Shown: positions 1 to 11,634, counted from the first letter of the stretch. The stretch: DNA of 64,000 nt from Takakia lepidozioides (GCA_030704615.1 CM060731.1:13950001-14014000), one strand, 5' to 3'. Made by a program: numbers and translations. The notes: generated by a model not told the origin, from the sequence alone.

Positions 1-45
1 GGCCTCCTATGTCTTGTTAGCTGCCTCTAGTCATGTCCACTGCCA

Positions 46-1291
46 CTATCCCAAGCAGTGTGGACATAACCAATCTCCATCAGGAACCCTCTCAAGAGGT
101 GGTGTCAAGCATCCCATATGCCAACCTCTTGAGCGTCGATCACACACCAGCATGGTGGCTGCCCCTTTTTCAGACCCACAGAGCATGCACCTCAAACCTG
201 CAAGTACCACTGCCAAGTTTGGGTCAACTCTGCCATTGACATTGGGAAGGTGACATGATGCACAATTACGCACATGGTCCTTCCAAGTCATGCCATCCCG
301 ACCCTCCAAGATCAGGACCCCTGAGGGCAACACCTCTCGAACCCTCAGAATAACACGCCCTGCAGTAACATCCAGGGTTGTATGAGCAGTCTGCTGCAAA
401 TAAACATAGTCACCAGGGCTAAACCACCGAACCCCAGGACGATATCCTCCACCACGTATAATGGCATACCTCAACGTATCACGGTGTTGTGCAATGGCAA
501 GGTTCTCAAAAGCCATGGGCATGACTTTCTTGAACAACTCTGCACGCTGACCACATGCACGTACCCACACATCCGGATCGTCAAGGTTAAGGACTTGAGC
601 GGTGTCTCTACGAATGGCTGTAGGCAAATCCGGCTCTCGGCCAAAAAGAACGAAATATGGTGAGAAGGAGGCAAGTGATGCTTGTTTGCTGAATCTGTAG
701 CCCATGGCTAACCAATGCACCTAAAGATCCCAATCTCCTAGATGTCCCTTCTGCAAGCTATACTTGCGCAAACCCCTCTTCACCGTCTGAACAACTCTCT
801 CTGCCAAGCCATCGGCCTCAGGATGATCTCGAGAAGTGGTACGATGGTCTATCAAGGCTTTATCATACAAAGCCTGAAACTCGCCCAAGAACTCTCTCCC
901 TTGGTCCGTGAGTACCTCAGCTGGAGCATCAAATCGGCTAAGCACACGATCTAAGAATGCATACGCAGCCCTCTCACTAGCCTTGTCAGGCAATGGAACC
1001 AACTCAATCCACTTGGAGAAGTGCTCCACCATCACCAACACATATCTGTGGTGGCGCATAGTCAGTGGCAACGGTCCTGCGAAGTCAAGACTCCACCTGT
1101 AGCCCAATCCCATGATTGGTAAAGGATGCAACTGTGGTGTAGGGGCGTTGAATGAAGCACGCACCCTGTCACACACCATGCACCTAGCCACGAACTATTG
1201 TACCTATGTATGCATACCACGCCACCAATACTGCCCTTGCAGTAAACTGTGAGTGCGTCGCACTCCAAAATGCCCCAACTCCTCATGGGCA
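46..1291 (-). pseudogene. Integrase plus PHD finger remnant of copy A
   Basis: The minus strand carries the integrase zinc region, the DDE core (WSLDFAGPLP, LTDQGREFLG, GLAERV), the C-terminal domain and a PHD finger, colinear with 27860-29136 of copy B at high identity. It is broken. A CAG codon has become TAG at about 720, splitting the frame into 721-1191 and 46-720. A 2-base loss near 1333 shifts the frame in the zinc region. In the PHD finger the second cysteine of the CDRC motif is arginine (CDRR), which removes a zinc ligand. It is a dead copy. Confidence 0.9.
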
Positions 1292-3019
1292 TGCCGTACT
1301 AACCGTGCACGCTGTGTAGGGTGAGGCACAATCCACCCGACCATCCTCCCATACTCGGAGCAGGTGTATCCCCTCCCACTTGAACCTCTTGGCTCGTTGC
1401 AGGATCCGATCCCTCTCCCTGGCAGTCATAGTGGCTGTCGTGTCTCCCGTGCGGAGGTAGTCCAACACAGCTGAATCCTCATGTATATCTCTGGCACACC
1501 AACCTGCCACTACCAGATCAATGGAGCCAACCCGCTCCAAATCCTGCGCCCCCAGCAACGAAATGTCTGCTGGCAAGGCCTGCTGATATCCACGAACTGC
1601 AGACACCGGCAACAACTCAGGGTACCGCTGCACCAACTGAGCAACATGGCGAAGTGAAACGCGTCGTGCAGTCTCATCCCTCTCCACATACATGTAACAC
1701 CGAACTCGTACACCTTCCTGTAACACAACAGCCAATCCGGTGCTGATCTCACCAAACAAGTCCAGAAGACAAATGTCTTCATCCGGATACTGCCACACAA
1801 TAGGTGTGGTGTCCAATGGAGAGAACTGAGGTGGTCCTGGTGCAATCCCCGCACTCTCCTCCTCTTCTAATGGTACAAAAGCCTTCACCCAGACTTGTTG
1901 CACCCGTCGATTAGCAACCCGCTGCAAATCCTTGTTCGTGCCCCACAATGGAGTCTGAGCAACCATGGCAGGCAACTCTGCCATACCATACATGTCATCA
2001 TGCTCTCCCGGAGGTGGCACATCCTCTGAATGAGCATTGCCCTCAAGCAACTCTCCAGGCCAACTCACTGCCGCTGTGAATGCTGCTAGTGTCGGCATCT
2101 TGCCTCGCTGGGCAACCGCAACTCCTCCTATGAACGTCATAGGGAGCTGCACACGCCGGCCCTCCCCTAACTGCCATCCAGGCCTATAGGAAGCTGACTC
2201 CTCCAAAAAATCCAGGGTAAAGCCCATGGGGTACAACACTGCCCCACCAACCATGACATCGTATGAGACCGCGTCTGTCACAATGGCCTTGGCTTGCATC
2301 ACTGAGCCATCTGTAGGTTGATCCGGCCGTAGCCTGATAGCCAACTCACGCCATGTCATGCCTCGAGCCTGCTCTGATCCTCCCAGAGACGTCTGTATCT
2401 GGAAAGGACAAGGCTCCATATCCGTCTCCGTGAGGCCCAAGCCTACAATAGCAGCTCTGCCCAGCATCAATGGCTGAGCTCCCAAGTCCAACAAGACTCG
2501 CAGTGGCCGATACCTCTTGCCTGCCGGTCCACTCAAACAGAAAATGTCATCCTGGTTGTCTAACATGACAACTCCAGGTATCACCATGGCGCGCTCAATG
2601 GCTGGCCTAGCTGGCAGCTCCATCAACCTGGCAGCTGCAACTTGCTTTGGCGCCGCCGTGGCAGTCTTGACCCTCAAATCCGAGGATCCCTCTGGCACTA
2701 CACCTCCCACTATCTCCGCAGAAGATGAAATAACCTCCACACTCTCACAGAGTGTAGCTGCCAGCCTGAACACCTCAGCTGGTCTTACCCCCGGCGTCGC
2801 AATCATGGTAGCCGAGAACAATGGAGCCTGACACACATATGTGGCCGCTCCTAGCAGCACACTAGCTGCCGTAGCCTTGGCAACACTAGGTAGTGGTGCT
2901 ACCCGTGTAACTCTCCCCAATGGCATAGTAACCTCCGCCTCGGTAACAGTCGGGCGAGAACTAGGTGCCATGGATGGCGTCGACACTGTCTCCGCCAATG
3001 TAAATGACTGAGGAAACAT
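1283..3019 (-). pseudogene. Protease and truncated DNA methyltransferase remnant, fused to the integrase linker by deletion
   Basis: This 578-codon frame matches residues about 85-590 of the copy B protease-methyltransferase protein. The aspartic protease motif reads DLGA instead of DSGA, so the catalytic triad is lost (one C-to-T change). Methyltransferase motif I is still visible (LLDLFGEISTG; copy B has FGGISTG). After VVAGW, where copy B continues with PCQ, the frame jumps into the region preceding the integrase zinc finger (ARDIHEDSAVLDYLRTGD). The fusion is therefore a deletion scar, not a designed protein. Confidence 0.85.
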
Positions 3020-3022
3020 AGC

Positions 3023-4081
3023 CTAACGGCTTGCCTCCCTACGCCGTGGATCCAACTCCACCTTTGCACCTCGTGGCTCAGGAACTCGTGATGCTCCTTG
3101 AGTCACGGCTGTAGCAGATTCCACCTGCACTAGTGATAATGCTGTTCCGTACATGAATCCCATGCCTCCCATATCTCCTCCCTCAGGAGCAGGAGGTGAA
3201 CCATCCGGCCTTGGAGCCGGTACCACCTGAGCTATGGCCATGGCAGCGAGCCTCTGCTCTAGCTGCTGAAGCCAGTTGGCCATGCCTTGGTCAACACCCT
3301 GACCTCCACGTCCTTGGCCATGTTGAGCTTGCCCTTGGCCTACACCTCGTGTCTGGCCACCTCATCCTCTCAGGGCTGCTCCACCTCGCCCCCGGCCACC
3401 ATTGTTCTCTTGGAACTGGCTTGGGCGCAACTCAGGATGCAAACCATAACACTGGGCCTCTCCATGCCCGTGCTTGCCACAATGCCCACACTGCAACTAT
3501 GCAGGCTGTGCATGTGCCGGCCCTTTGCCTCCCTCTGGGCAATCCTTCTTGATATGGGGTCCTCCACATGTTCAACACACCACATCCGCCCGTTGTTGGC
3601 TTGCAAATGACGGGAGAGACCCCTGCATTTGAGGTCCTTTCTGTCCTTCTCTGGGCTTCACCTGGGCCCCCTTGTTGCCTTGAGCACGTTGAGGTAATGG
3701 TTGGCTCGAAGCACCACTACCCCGTGGTGTCTCCTTAGCAAATCCCACCATGACCACTCGTTCCTCCACCATGTTGAGCTCTATCCGCTCTGCCAGCAAA
3801 AACACATTTGCTAAGGTGGGTTGGGCCGCTTGTAGGAGAGTTGCATCCCGCACCCTTCTCCTTAGCTCCTTGTCCAATATCCCATACCAGACTGCCTGAG
3901 CTTCCGTAACCCTTTGGGTTACATTTATCAAGCGCCTCATGCGAGTGAAAGCCTCCCTCAAGCTCTCAGTAGGCTTCCGTTGGAACTCTTGCAAGCTCCA
4001 CAACTTCTCTGTCCTCACCCCTTGGTAGTTCCCTATCAACTCTTCGAAGAACTCCACAACAGGGTTGAAGGCAGACACGAG
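3023..4081 (-). pseudogene. gag C-terminal half and start of pol, copy A
   Basis: From 4081 down, the frame encodes the Gag core (FNPVVEFFEEL to QQRADVVC), matching copy B from about nucleotide 22455. It stops where copy B has the first zinc-knuckle tryptophan (TGG to TGA). Further down (3455-3460) copy A keeps the run of three C in the second zinc knuckle that copy B has lost. The pol start (MANWLQQLEQRLAAM, 3283-3023) ends at a CAG-to-TAG change. The N-terminal 200 or so Gag codons and the leader are absent: the sequence at 4081 abuts the fold-back at 4082. Confidence 0.85.
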
Positions 4082-4559
4082 TGTCAAGTTATTTTACCAC
4101 TAATGTGAAACTAGCTAGGAAATAGGTAGCTTTTACATATTGACATTTGGGATTGGCCCAAGTGTCAATCTAGGGGTCAAGGCAGATTTAGGCCCTGGAG
4201 TGGTTATCTTCACGGCAAGCGCGGGAGGCTCATCTTTCTCGAGTTGAGCCTCACCGCGCCTAGCTATGGCGCCGTAGTGTGGATTCCCCATGGCGTGGGG
4301 TGCACTTGGCTTGACTTGTATTTGAGTGATGAGGTTAGTTTATGCTTCAGCTTTGTGAGCTCGCATGAGCTTGTGCTTGTATTCTTCTTCTTTATCACTC
4401 GAGAAAGATGAGCCTCTCGCGCTTGCCGTGAAGATAACCACTCCAGGGCCTAAATCTGCCTTGACCCCTGGATTGACATTTGGGCCAATCCTAAATGTCA
4501 ATATGTAAAAGCTAGCTATTTCCTAGCTAGTTTCACACTAGTGGTAAAATAACTTGACA
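4082..4559. repeat. 478-bp fold-back: L block, primer site, inverted start of L
   Basis: 4082-4397 is the L terminal block (TGTCAAG to TTATCA, with an 11-bp loss relative to copy B). It is followed by the primer-site sequence CTCGAGAAAGATGAGCC (4398-4414). 4415-4559 is then an inverted copy of the first 145 bp of L. The two arms (4082-4243 and 4398-4559) are both 162 bp and differ at only a few bases. The right arm starts exactly at the 17-base self-complementary site and ends exactly at the L terminus. This is what snap-back copying of a strand ending in the primer site would give. Confidence 0.9.
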
Positions 4560-4817
4560 AATGTCATTTGGAATTCCCAATTTTTTATGATTGAGCGAAT
4601 GGATGTTTTGCAGTAAAGATGGCCATTTACTTTCTGCACTTGTAAATGTAACAAAGAAAGTTGGTGGTCCTAGTTGTCGAATCATTGCAAAGGCCTCTTT
4701 CCGGAGACGAGCCAAATAATCTGGCAATGTTCGTAATCTTTCCAAATCCCTATAGCCTAGATCTGAGCGTAATAATTTATCTAAATTTGGTTTTTCAGTA
4801 AGTTCGTCCGCTTTCAA
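4560..4817 (-). pseudogene. Helitron helicase-like N-terminal domain, interrupted
   Basis: About 86 codons with RLRKEAFAMIRQLG followed by PPTFFVTFTSAESKWPSLLQ, a signature I recognise from the domain that precedes Rep in Helitron proteins (Helitron_like_N). The frame continues for a few codons into the copy A fold-back, so the real protein is truncated at 4560 by that insertion. The upstream part of the same protein is probably the frame at 4896-5261. Confidence 0.65.
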
Positions 4818-4895
4818 TTGTCTACCAAGAAGTTTACCTTTACGAATACGAATCCATGAAGATGATGTAACGCCATGAATTAATACTTTGATAAC

Positions 4896-5835
4896 TTAAA
4901 AAAAAATGTATTTCGCGAAATCATGATCTTTATGTAATAGTTCCCATTGTGCAATGGCTTGATAAGACAATGAACCAGTGTTTGATCGAGGATGTCCAAA
5001 AAACAAAGTAGGAAAATTCAATTCTTCACTATGAGTATCTTGGAAAAGACCCAATGGTTTAAAGTCTTGAGAAGGAGCTACTGTTAATAGACCATCATGA
5101 AATACTTGTATTTGCTCTGAAGTGAGAATATTTTGTACCAGAGTATCGCTAGTAGTATTTTCGACAACTTCCTCAAACTCATCTTGAGATATTTCATTAA
5201 ATTCTTCTAATGGTTCATCGATATTTATACAATTTTGTTTTGTTTTGATGGGACATTGCAAATAATCCTAACCATTGTGGTCGAATGGTAACATTAGCTT
5301 CTATGTATAATGGAGTAGTAACAAGATCATGTAAAGCCAATATAATAAAATTGGGACGAACAGTTCCTGATAAATATGGAGATTTATATTCCAGACGACG
5401 TTTTAAAAGTACTCCAATGGTAGTATCGTCATTCGGCATGCGAGGTAAAATTGATTGTGTATTGTTAACATTTGATGGAACGTTTATAATGCTACCACGT
5501 ATACCATATTGGCCATAACCTTGCAATTGATATATTTGGGCAAATGCCATACGTGGTGCAATTAATCTTTCCTCAAGCGCATTGAGGTTTTGAACATTAT
5601 TAATAGGAGCATTTAGATGAATTATGTTAGGAACTATATATTTAGGAGATTTATTGTGGTCAAGCATTAATTTACAACTTCGACATATAAACATTTGTCC
5701 ATGATTTTGTTCCGTTGTTACAATAGGAATATATATGGCTAATTTTTTTAACAATGTTTTTGTCGGTGTAACAATTTGTTTTTTAAAACATAGTCGATGA
5801 CAACACATACATGGATGCATTGGTGTATCAGACAA
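4896..5835 (-). pseudogene. Helitron-associated CxxC protein (DUF6570-like), two overlapping frames
   Basis: The 5835-5215 frame starts with a cysteine pair (PCMCCHRLC), then a second pair (FICRSC), then LNALEERLIAPRMAFAQIYQ and a segment INVPSNVNNTQSILPR that resembles the cysteine-rich region placed before the helicase-like N domain in plant and oomycete Helitrons. The following frame 5261-4896 (HPRSNTGSLSYQAIAQWELL) overlaps by 47 bases in another frame, so a frameshift or an intron separates them. Role is unknown. The assignment rests on motif memory and on its position next to the helicase-like domain. Confidence 0.5.
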
Positions 5836-6188
5836 TTTTTTTATGTATTTACTGCGATGAGCAGAGTTGACCTGAATTTCAATGGGATTATTGTTGGAAT
5901 GATGCGATGAATGAAGAGGTATTGGTTGGACTGAACTTTAAGGAGCAATGGGAGAATCAATTTGCGGTGTATTTTGTTTTGCTATATACTTTCTTTTATT
6001 ATTAATTCGCCGCAAATGAGAATAAATTTGAGTAAATGTGAGATTCAAAGTTGCATAATGACAGGAGAAGATCAGCGCTATGTCTTTGAAAGTGGACGAC
6101 GGAAACTCGACCATCAAATTGAACATGCATTCATCATGAGTTGGCAGCCATTGAAAACGAGGTGTTTTCGGAGTTACATTGGTGTTGT

Positions 6189-6800
6189 TCATAATATCAT
6201 TTTGTTGTCGACCTTTTGTTGTGATATCAAAGAAGGTTGTACCGATGTTGCAAATCCCAAAATTGAAAACGACCGAGAATTTGAAATCGAGGTCAACGGC
6301 ATAACATTTAAAGTGCAATGAGTTCTTTTAAAAATAATAGGTTCAAAGTGTCCACTCTTCGTAGCGTGTCTATTGTCATAAAGTAGTTGAAGAGGGGTAT
6401 GCGCAACAAATTGATCACCCACAGAAAACATTATTATTTTATTTACTCGAGACCATAACCGAATGGGTCTTTGTAAATAATTTGCTAAACAAAAAATGGC
6501 ACGATTATCACCTTCTAAACCTCCACAAACAACACTTTCATCAATTGTGCGAACATCATGTAACTCATAGAGGGCGTTCAAAGAAAAGTGGATTTGAATC
6601 ATTTCGGCCACCTCATCAGTGGGCAATTGTAAAGTTTGCAGAAAATGTTTCATGGTTTGACGACGGAGATCTGTAGATGATATTTCATAATGCAGCAAAT
6701 AAACAACCGAATCAAATAAACAGTCTCCAACAACATAATGGTAATCGTGTACACGATGCAAATCCTGAAATTGTAATATTAAGTCTATCTCTGTATCCAT
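6189..6800 (-). pseudogene. OTU-type cysteine protease domain of the Helitron remnant
   Basis: It starts at an ATG at 6800. VVGDCLFDSVVYLLH near residues 24-38 fits the OTU catalytic aspartate/cysteine box (GDCLF), and GHFEPIIF about 130 residues later fits the catalytic histidine region. OTU domains are common passengers of Helitrons and some retroelements, where their substrate is unclear. The useful domain ends near 6330. The frame then runs on over another open frame (6318-5938), so the C-terminal part is uncertain. Confidence 0.6.
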
Positions 6801-7393
6801 TATTAAGAGAGTAAATTAGATATAAAAATAAGGTTGTAAAAAAACTGAATTAAGGTTCAAGTTGTATTATAACAGAAAATAATATTAATGGAGGTTGGCC
6901 AGATTAGATAGATTTTGAAAATCTTATAAGAACACAAACAAGCAATGTACAAGGCAATGAAACGTCGAATAAAGAGTTGCTGAACAATAGTAATAACTGA
7001 GGGACTCGCTGAAAATGTAGCTGTAAACTAAAAGGTTGAAGTCTGTAAAACTGAAAGAACACACAAGAATGACACAATATTGTCAAAGTACTCATATATT
7101 GCAACCATAAACCACACACAACTCACAAAAATGGATTACTAAAATCCAATCATGTTGTGTGGGCTATTGTTATGGTAAGAACCACTTTGACTAAGTAGAG
7201 ATGCTCAGGAAAAATGCTTTACATATGAAGCAGCACCATGAAACCAAATAGCCTATAGATGTAGGAAGTCCAAGTTAATCCGAGGAAATCCAAGCATACA
7301 CTAAACTATTGTAAATGTTGATACACCTGAAAGCAACCCTCTAGTCTAGCATGCTCTTGAATGCAACAAAAGAACTAAGCTGTAGCAAAAGAA
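6801..7393. other. No gene recognised
   Basis: AT-rich stretch between the OTU frame and the zinc-ribbon frame. No coding frame with recognisable content; probably Helitron interior or intron. Confidence 0.5.
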
Positions 7394-8661
7394 CTATGCT
7401 GCATGTTCTTCAAATCCAACCAAATCCCCCACAGGGTTCAAAGAAAACCGTCCCACATGACGCACGCTAGAGAACGCCTTGATGATGGAAAGCCTGTTTG
7501 TTCTATGAGCATTTTTCAGATCTTCCTCAATCATGCCTACTATGGCCTCCACCCAATCTGAATTGACATACACCTGCACAATCCCATCCACACCCTGAAT
7601 GCTACCAGCTATGCAAACATGAAGGGCACGGTGACTTGCTATTTTGCAAGCATTACAAAAGAACAAGCCGTCTTCTTGACGTGCTATGTCCTCGAGGCCA
7701 CATGTGGCACACACTCGTTTGAAGGGTGGAGTGGAAGGCGAGGTGATGTAAAAAATCCCTGTAACGTGAAAAACAGAAAATCAAGACTTTGCCACTGAGG
7801 TATGTTGGCTGGTTGATAGGTATCTACATGACACCCCCACCAAAAAACCTCAAGCAAAGGTGTTAGAGATGAGAAGAGAATGCAATTGCAAACAAATAGA
7901 AATAGGAGAAACCTTGAAAATAAAAAGAGATCATTACCAGGGTAGCTATGTCATGTCCTCCAAGGGCTGTGTGGGCATTATGCACTCGCTGCAAAGCGGC
8001 ACATGTGTCATCATCCAAAACAGGAGCGAAAATGGTACAATGAAGTATGACCAGCCGCACATCACCGCTCTGAGCCCCAATGTTTTTGAAAAGTGCATAT
8101 GTAACACCTCCCCTACGAAACTGCTGACTAACCGCTCATATTCTGCATGGAACGCTGGCAGAAAACTGACCTGCATACACTCAAACAATACCATTACTAC
8201 TCCATAATAAGTTTAAAATAGCATAACAAAGAAAAGACCAAAAGCAAACAAATGGTAAGAGACTTACAATCTGAACATCCAGCTGAGAAGGTCCATCCGC
8301 CACTGTCAGCTCGAAACGTTGTTCCACCTGACCACGTACTCCTATAACCACCACAACAATAGTGGCAGTATCAAACTTCTTATGGGATCTTTTTGAGAAA
8401 GCACTGATGGTGTCTTTGCAAAAGAAGTTGAGTACTAGAGGGCTCTGAAATGGTGTTATGACCTGCACAAGGGTGGCGGAGGTAATCTAAACAGTACACC
8501 AAATCACCTCTCTTGAACTTAAGCTTAAGACGCACGAAGAAATTCTCCAAGTATACATAAGCGCCTTTGTAGAACTTCTCTGAGTGTGTTTGGACCAATG
8601 ACCGGGACACAGTAACACTGACCGTTGTGAAACCAAGCCTATCTATGAGATCACAATGCAA
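7394..8661 (-). pseudogene. Possible RPA/OB-fold single-strand DNA-binding protein, exons only
   Basis: Several minus-strand blocks look like exons of one protein: 8661-8480 (FYKGAYVYLENFFVRLKLKF), 8400-8270 (TIVVVVIGVRGQVEQRFEL and TVADGPSQLDVQ), 8194-8050 (SFLPAFHAEYERLVSSFVGE) and 7714-7394. The last holds a zinc ribbon (CATCGLEDIARQEDGLFFC, then a further CxxC-type cysteine) followed by a beta-rich segment. An OB-type strand pattern followed by a C4 ribbon is typical of the RPA large-subunit C-terminal domain, and plant Helitrons often carry RPA-like genes. I could not join the exons with confidence, and no start codon is clear. A host replication protein or an unrelated zinc-ribbon protein is possible. 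Confidence 0.35.
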
Positions 8662-9413
8662 ATAGGACCATGTGCTGGGAAACTCCTAAATAGAAGGCTT
8701 GTTCACATTGTCATACCTACTCAGTATAAGACCCTCAAAAGCTGCATCTCGGACTGTAAGATCTCGTTTAGACACAGCAAAGGGCGTTCTCGCTTCACTG
8801 AACCTGCCATAGCTTCAAACTTAAAGAGACCAGGTAGCTGAGAATGAAGGAAGAGGGAGAACAAGAAGAAAACAAGTGAGGTTGAGAGAAAGAGAAGTGC
8901 ACCTTTATACTGTGGAGTCGTGCTCTTCTTGTGTTCTTTTTTGATGGGGAGTAGTTATGAATGTGGCAGAGGAAGGGAGACACATCGCCGTCGCTGCAGC
9001 ATACCAAAGCGGCAGAGGTTGAAGGTGTTCGAGCTGACTCTAAGTGCACGCGCGCTGTAGAAGTCATAAACGAAGAAGAGAATGAAAGAGAGTTTCAACC
9101 CTAACAACCCTAACCATATAAGACCTAAAACAATAGTTTAGGTGTGCTAAAAATATTTGAACCCAACATCTCATCATTAGTATATTTGGGATAAACGGTC
9201 TAACCAACAAGTCACACAGCATGATGTGACAAACTTTCGTATACAATTTTTTATTTTTTATTTTTATTTTTGTCCTGAACTTTGCGACATGTGTCCTTTC
9301 ATCCAAAACTGAATGAAAAACAATCATTTTCGTTTGTTTTTGGGTCATTCTGCCACCCTTTTATATTTCATCCCCCTCCGTGGCCACCTTATCATCCTTC
9401 TCCGTTGCCACCT

Positions 9414-9895
9414 TTTTCATTTTATTTGAACTTTTTCATTAAAGGCACTACTTTCTGCAAAAGCCAGCAACAAAAGTTCAAACCGAAAACCTTCGCGATT
9501 GCAAATCAATGCTCTATACCACCAAGTCCATGCTAATTATTGAAAATAACTATGCACTACAATATATATATTATAACTTGTGTTCCACTAGTTTTAATTT
9601 CTGTTTAGCTCTTTGGTACACATACTTCGACTTTTTTCCCTTGCCCATTAGTTGCTACCTTCTTCATTTTAAGTTAACTTTTCCATCAAAGGCACTACTT
9701 TCTGCAAAAACGAAAAGTACAAGTTCGATCCCACAACCTTTGCCATCACACATCAATGCCCTACACCATCAAGTCCATACCAACTATTATGTGACTACTA
9801 CAATCTATATATTATAATATATGATCCAGTAGTTTTATATTAAATTCTGTTTTGCGCTATGGTACTCATATTTGGACTTTTTTCCCTTCCCCATT
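9414..9895. repeat. Two degenerate tandem repeats of about 245 bp
   Basis: The block around GGCACTACTTTCTGCAAAA recurs (about 9445 and 9690) with matching flanks: 'caatgc(t/c)cta(t/c)accac/tcaagtcca' and 'ggtac..cat..t(t)cgacttttttccctt'. The unit length is about 245 bp and the sequence is AT-rich. No coding content. Surrounding 8.9-10.3 kb shows no recognisable gene. Confidence 0.7.
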
Positions 9896-11391
9896 TTACG
9901 GGTCCTCTTTATTTAACGCAGCTCCAATATCTCCAAGCTTTGGGTGTGTGCACTTCATCATTCCGCTTCAGTGACTGATATACCACCAAGATAATTATAT
10001 AATATTTTAAAATATATAACTATAAATTACACCTCCAATGTACAATGTCTAGTCTAATCTCTTAAACTTTGCCATGACATTGATATTTATTGCACCTCTT
10101 TTAGTGCTTTTATGTTTGCATTTGACATCACCATATTCATTACATTAAAAATTTAGTACTATCACATATACTAGTAACTAGTGGAGGTACATCTTCAACA
10201 TTCGGGTGTTTTCTGGTGTAGGTACATCAGGATCGCCACTCTTTTCAGCACTGATGCGTGGTCTCCTCTTGAGGGAGGAGCCAACAAACTCTAAGCAAAT
10301 TACTATTTAGCGGGAGCCCAAGAATAGGCCTCCCAAAGGAGCCTCATCCGCCATTTGAGTTGGACACTAACTTGGGAGAAGGAGAGCGTCGTAACATTCT
10401 TCGTCGCTGTTGAGGTAACTTGCTGGATGGCTACTATCGCTTGCTGGAAGCTCAATCGGCAGGCCAACATGTTGGGGCATAATGCTGTTGGAGGTTCTCA
10501 GTTTCAGTCCTTTTGTTCTTGTGCAGTGGTCAATTACTTGAGCAAATTGAAACATGATGCATAGACAGCCATGTAATCTGAGATCTAGTCCTCGGGGTCC
10601 ACGGCTTTGAGAACACAGATCTATTAGCGTTTGAGCATTCTGCAAGGCTTAGATCGAACACTGACGAGCGTGACCGAATTCAGAACTTGTGCAGAACGAC
10701 GTTTCATATTTACGCGGTTTCAACGAGTCCACCTAAGCATTTTCGCCTTGACTAGACTCTTAAGAACCTACTTAAAACTTGCACTCATGCATGGAGAAGC
10801 AGATCATTCCTCACACACGTGATTGTACCACATGAATGCTCAAACTAGTTACTACATACCTCTTTGGCTCGCTATTGTAGACGCCAAATATTTTGCCATG
10901 GTATGGTTAGACAGTCCGAGTTATACGCTCCGCGGATGTCAGCTTGATCATCAGATACGGGTATCTCCAGGCATCCTTCGTCATGGCAATCCTTGTCTGT
11001 GCAATCATGTCCGTAAAGAACTAAATCCTCACCATTATCCATCATCGTGTCATGTATATGCATTATCATAGAGGGTACAGCGAGTGGTCGATGTAGTCTA
11101 TCTTCCACCCTCCCGAGGCTAAGTGTTGATGCCAAATAGTCTATACTCCTCAGGATTGTATGTGCAATGTCGTCATTGCTTCTCACAGGAATGTTGATTC
11201 TCGTGTGAAGACATCTAGATTTTTTGCAATAAGCATCTCAACTCTTTTTTTTTGCCCTAAGGAGAGGGTGGTATCCAACTTGATGGATAAGAAAAAAACG
11301 ACTCGACATCTTGTAAAAGAAATAGATACTCATTGGTTCAGGACCGTCCTGGCTGCAGTAGAGAGGTGGTCACGGAGGTGGAAGAAGAGAG
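9896..11391. other. No gene recognised; contains a fragment shared with 15.0-15.15 kb
   Basis: Short frames only. The segment 11020-11075 (ATCCTC.CCATTATCCATC and onward to TATGCATTATCA) is repeated at 15086-15131, and both are preceded some 130-170 bases upstream by TTTTGCCATGGT. They look like two decayed copies of one element. Confidence 0.5.
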
Positions 11392-11412
11392 TGTTGGAAA
11401 ACCACTAGCGTA

Positions 11413-11484
11413 TGGTCAGGCTAGGGATTGAACCTAGGACCTCCCCCATTCCGGAGGGGTGCTCTACCACTGAGCTTCCCGTCC
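11413..11484 (-). ncRNA. tRNA-like fold inside the TRIM 3' LTR
   Basis: On the minus strand the sequence can be laid out as a near-complete cloverleaf: D arm GCTC-AGTGGTA-GAGC; anticodon stem CCCCT/GGGGG around the loop CCGGAAT; T arm CTAGG-TTCAATC-CCTAG; and a 7-bp acceptor stem with one mismatch. Internal promoter boxes A (AGCTCAGTGGTAG) and B (GGTTCAATCCC) are well preserved. Base 33 is C where real tRNAs have U, so a functional tRNA is doubtful; it may act as an RNA polymerase III promoter for the element. Confidence 0.7.
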
Positions 11485-11634
11485 CCTTTCTGTTCTCATA
11501 GTGCCGTGCAAGGGCTATAGCCTTGACACCTCCAACACTCCCCCTCAAGGCATAGCCCTTATAGCCGATGCCCACCCATTCTGACCACCGCCCCAACCTT
11601 GGCTCCGATACCATGTTGGAAAACCACTAGCGTA

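Larger units (their letters stand above)
1..4559 (-). mobile_element. DNMT-bearing Ty3/gypsy element, copy A, decayed; 3' end lies beyond the window
   Basis: Read on the minus strand, this is the same element as 17396-30102: a terminal inverted structure (4559-4082), gag, protease, the start of the DNA methyltransferase, integrase and PHD finger. About 2.7 kb is missing internally: the junction near 1500 joins the methyltransferase just before its catalytic PCQ motif to the segment upstream of the integrase zinc finger, so RT and RNase H are gone. Several nonsense changes and frameshifts show it is dead. The first bases match the region after the PHD stop codon in copy B, so X and the 3' flank lie off the left edge. 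Its 5' end at 4559 abuts a Helitron-like reading frame, which marks the insertion point. Confidence 0.9.
4560..6800 (-). mobile_element. Helitron-type remnant
   Basis: The minus strand carries, in order, an OTU-type protease (6800-6330), an undefined frame (6318-5938), a CxxC protein resembling the DUF6570 segment of Helitrons (5835-5215), an overlapping frame (5261-4896) and a Helitron helicase-like N-terminal segment (4817-4560). The last is cut by copy A. Frames overlap and shift, so the element is decayed. Rep and helicase cores are not in the window and may lie beyond the left edge. The region is AT-rich compared with the gypsy elements. Confidence 0.65.

Noticed and set aside
1283-1510. 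Natural methyltransferase-integrase fusion protein
   Set aside because: Comparison with copy B shows a simple 2.7-kb deletion plus a frameshift.
4082-4559. MITE or independent fold-back DNA transposon
   Set aside because: The arms coincide with the gypsy element's L block and primer site, and no target duplication flanks it. A snap-back product of the retroelement explains the exact limits better.
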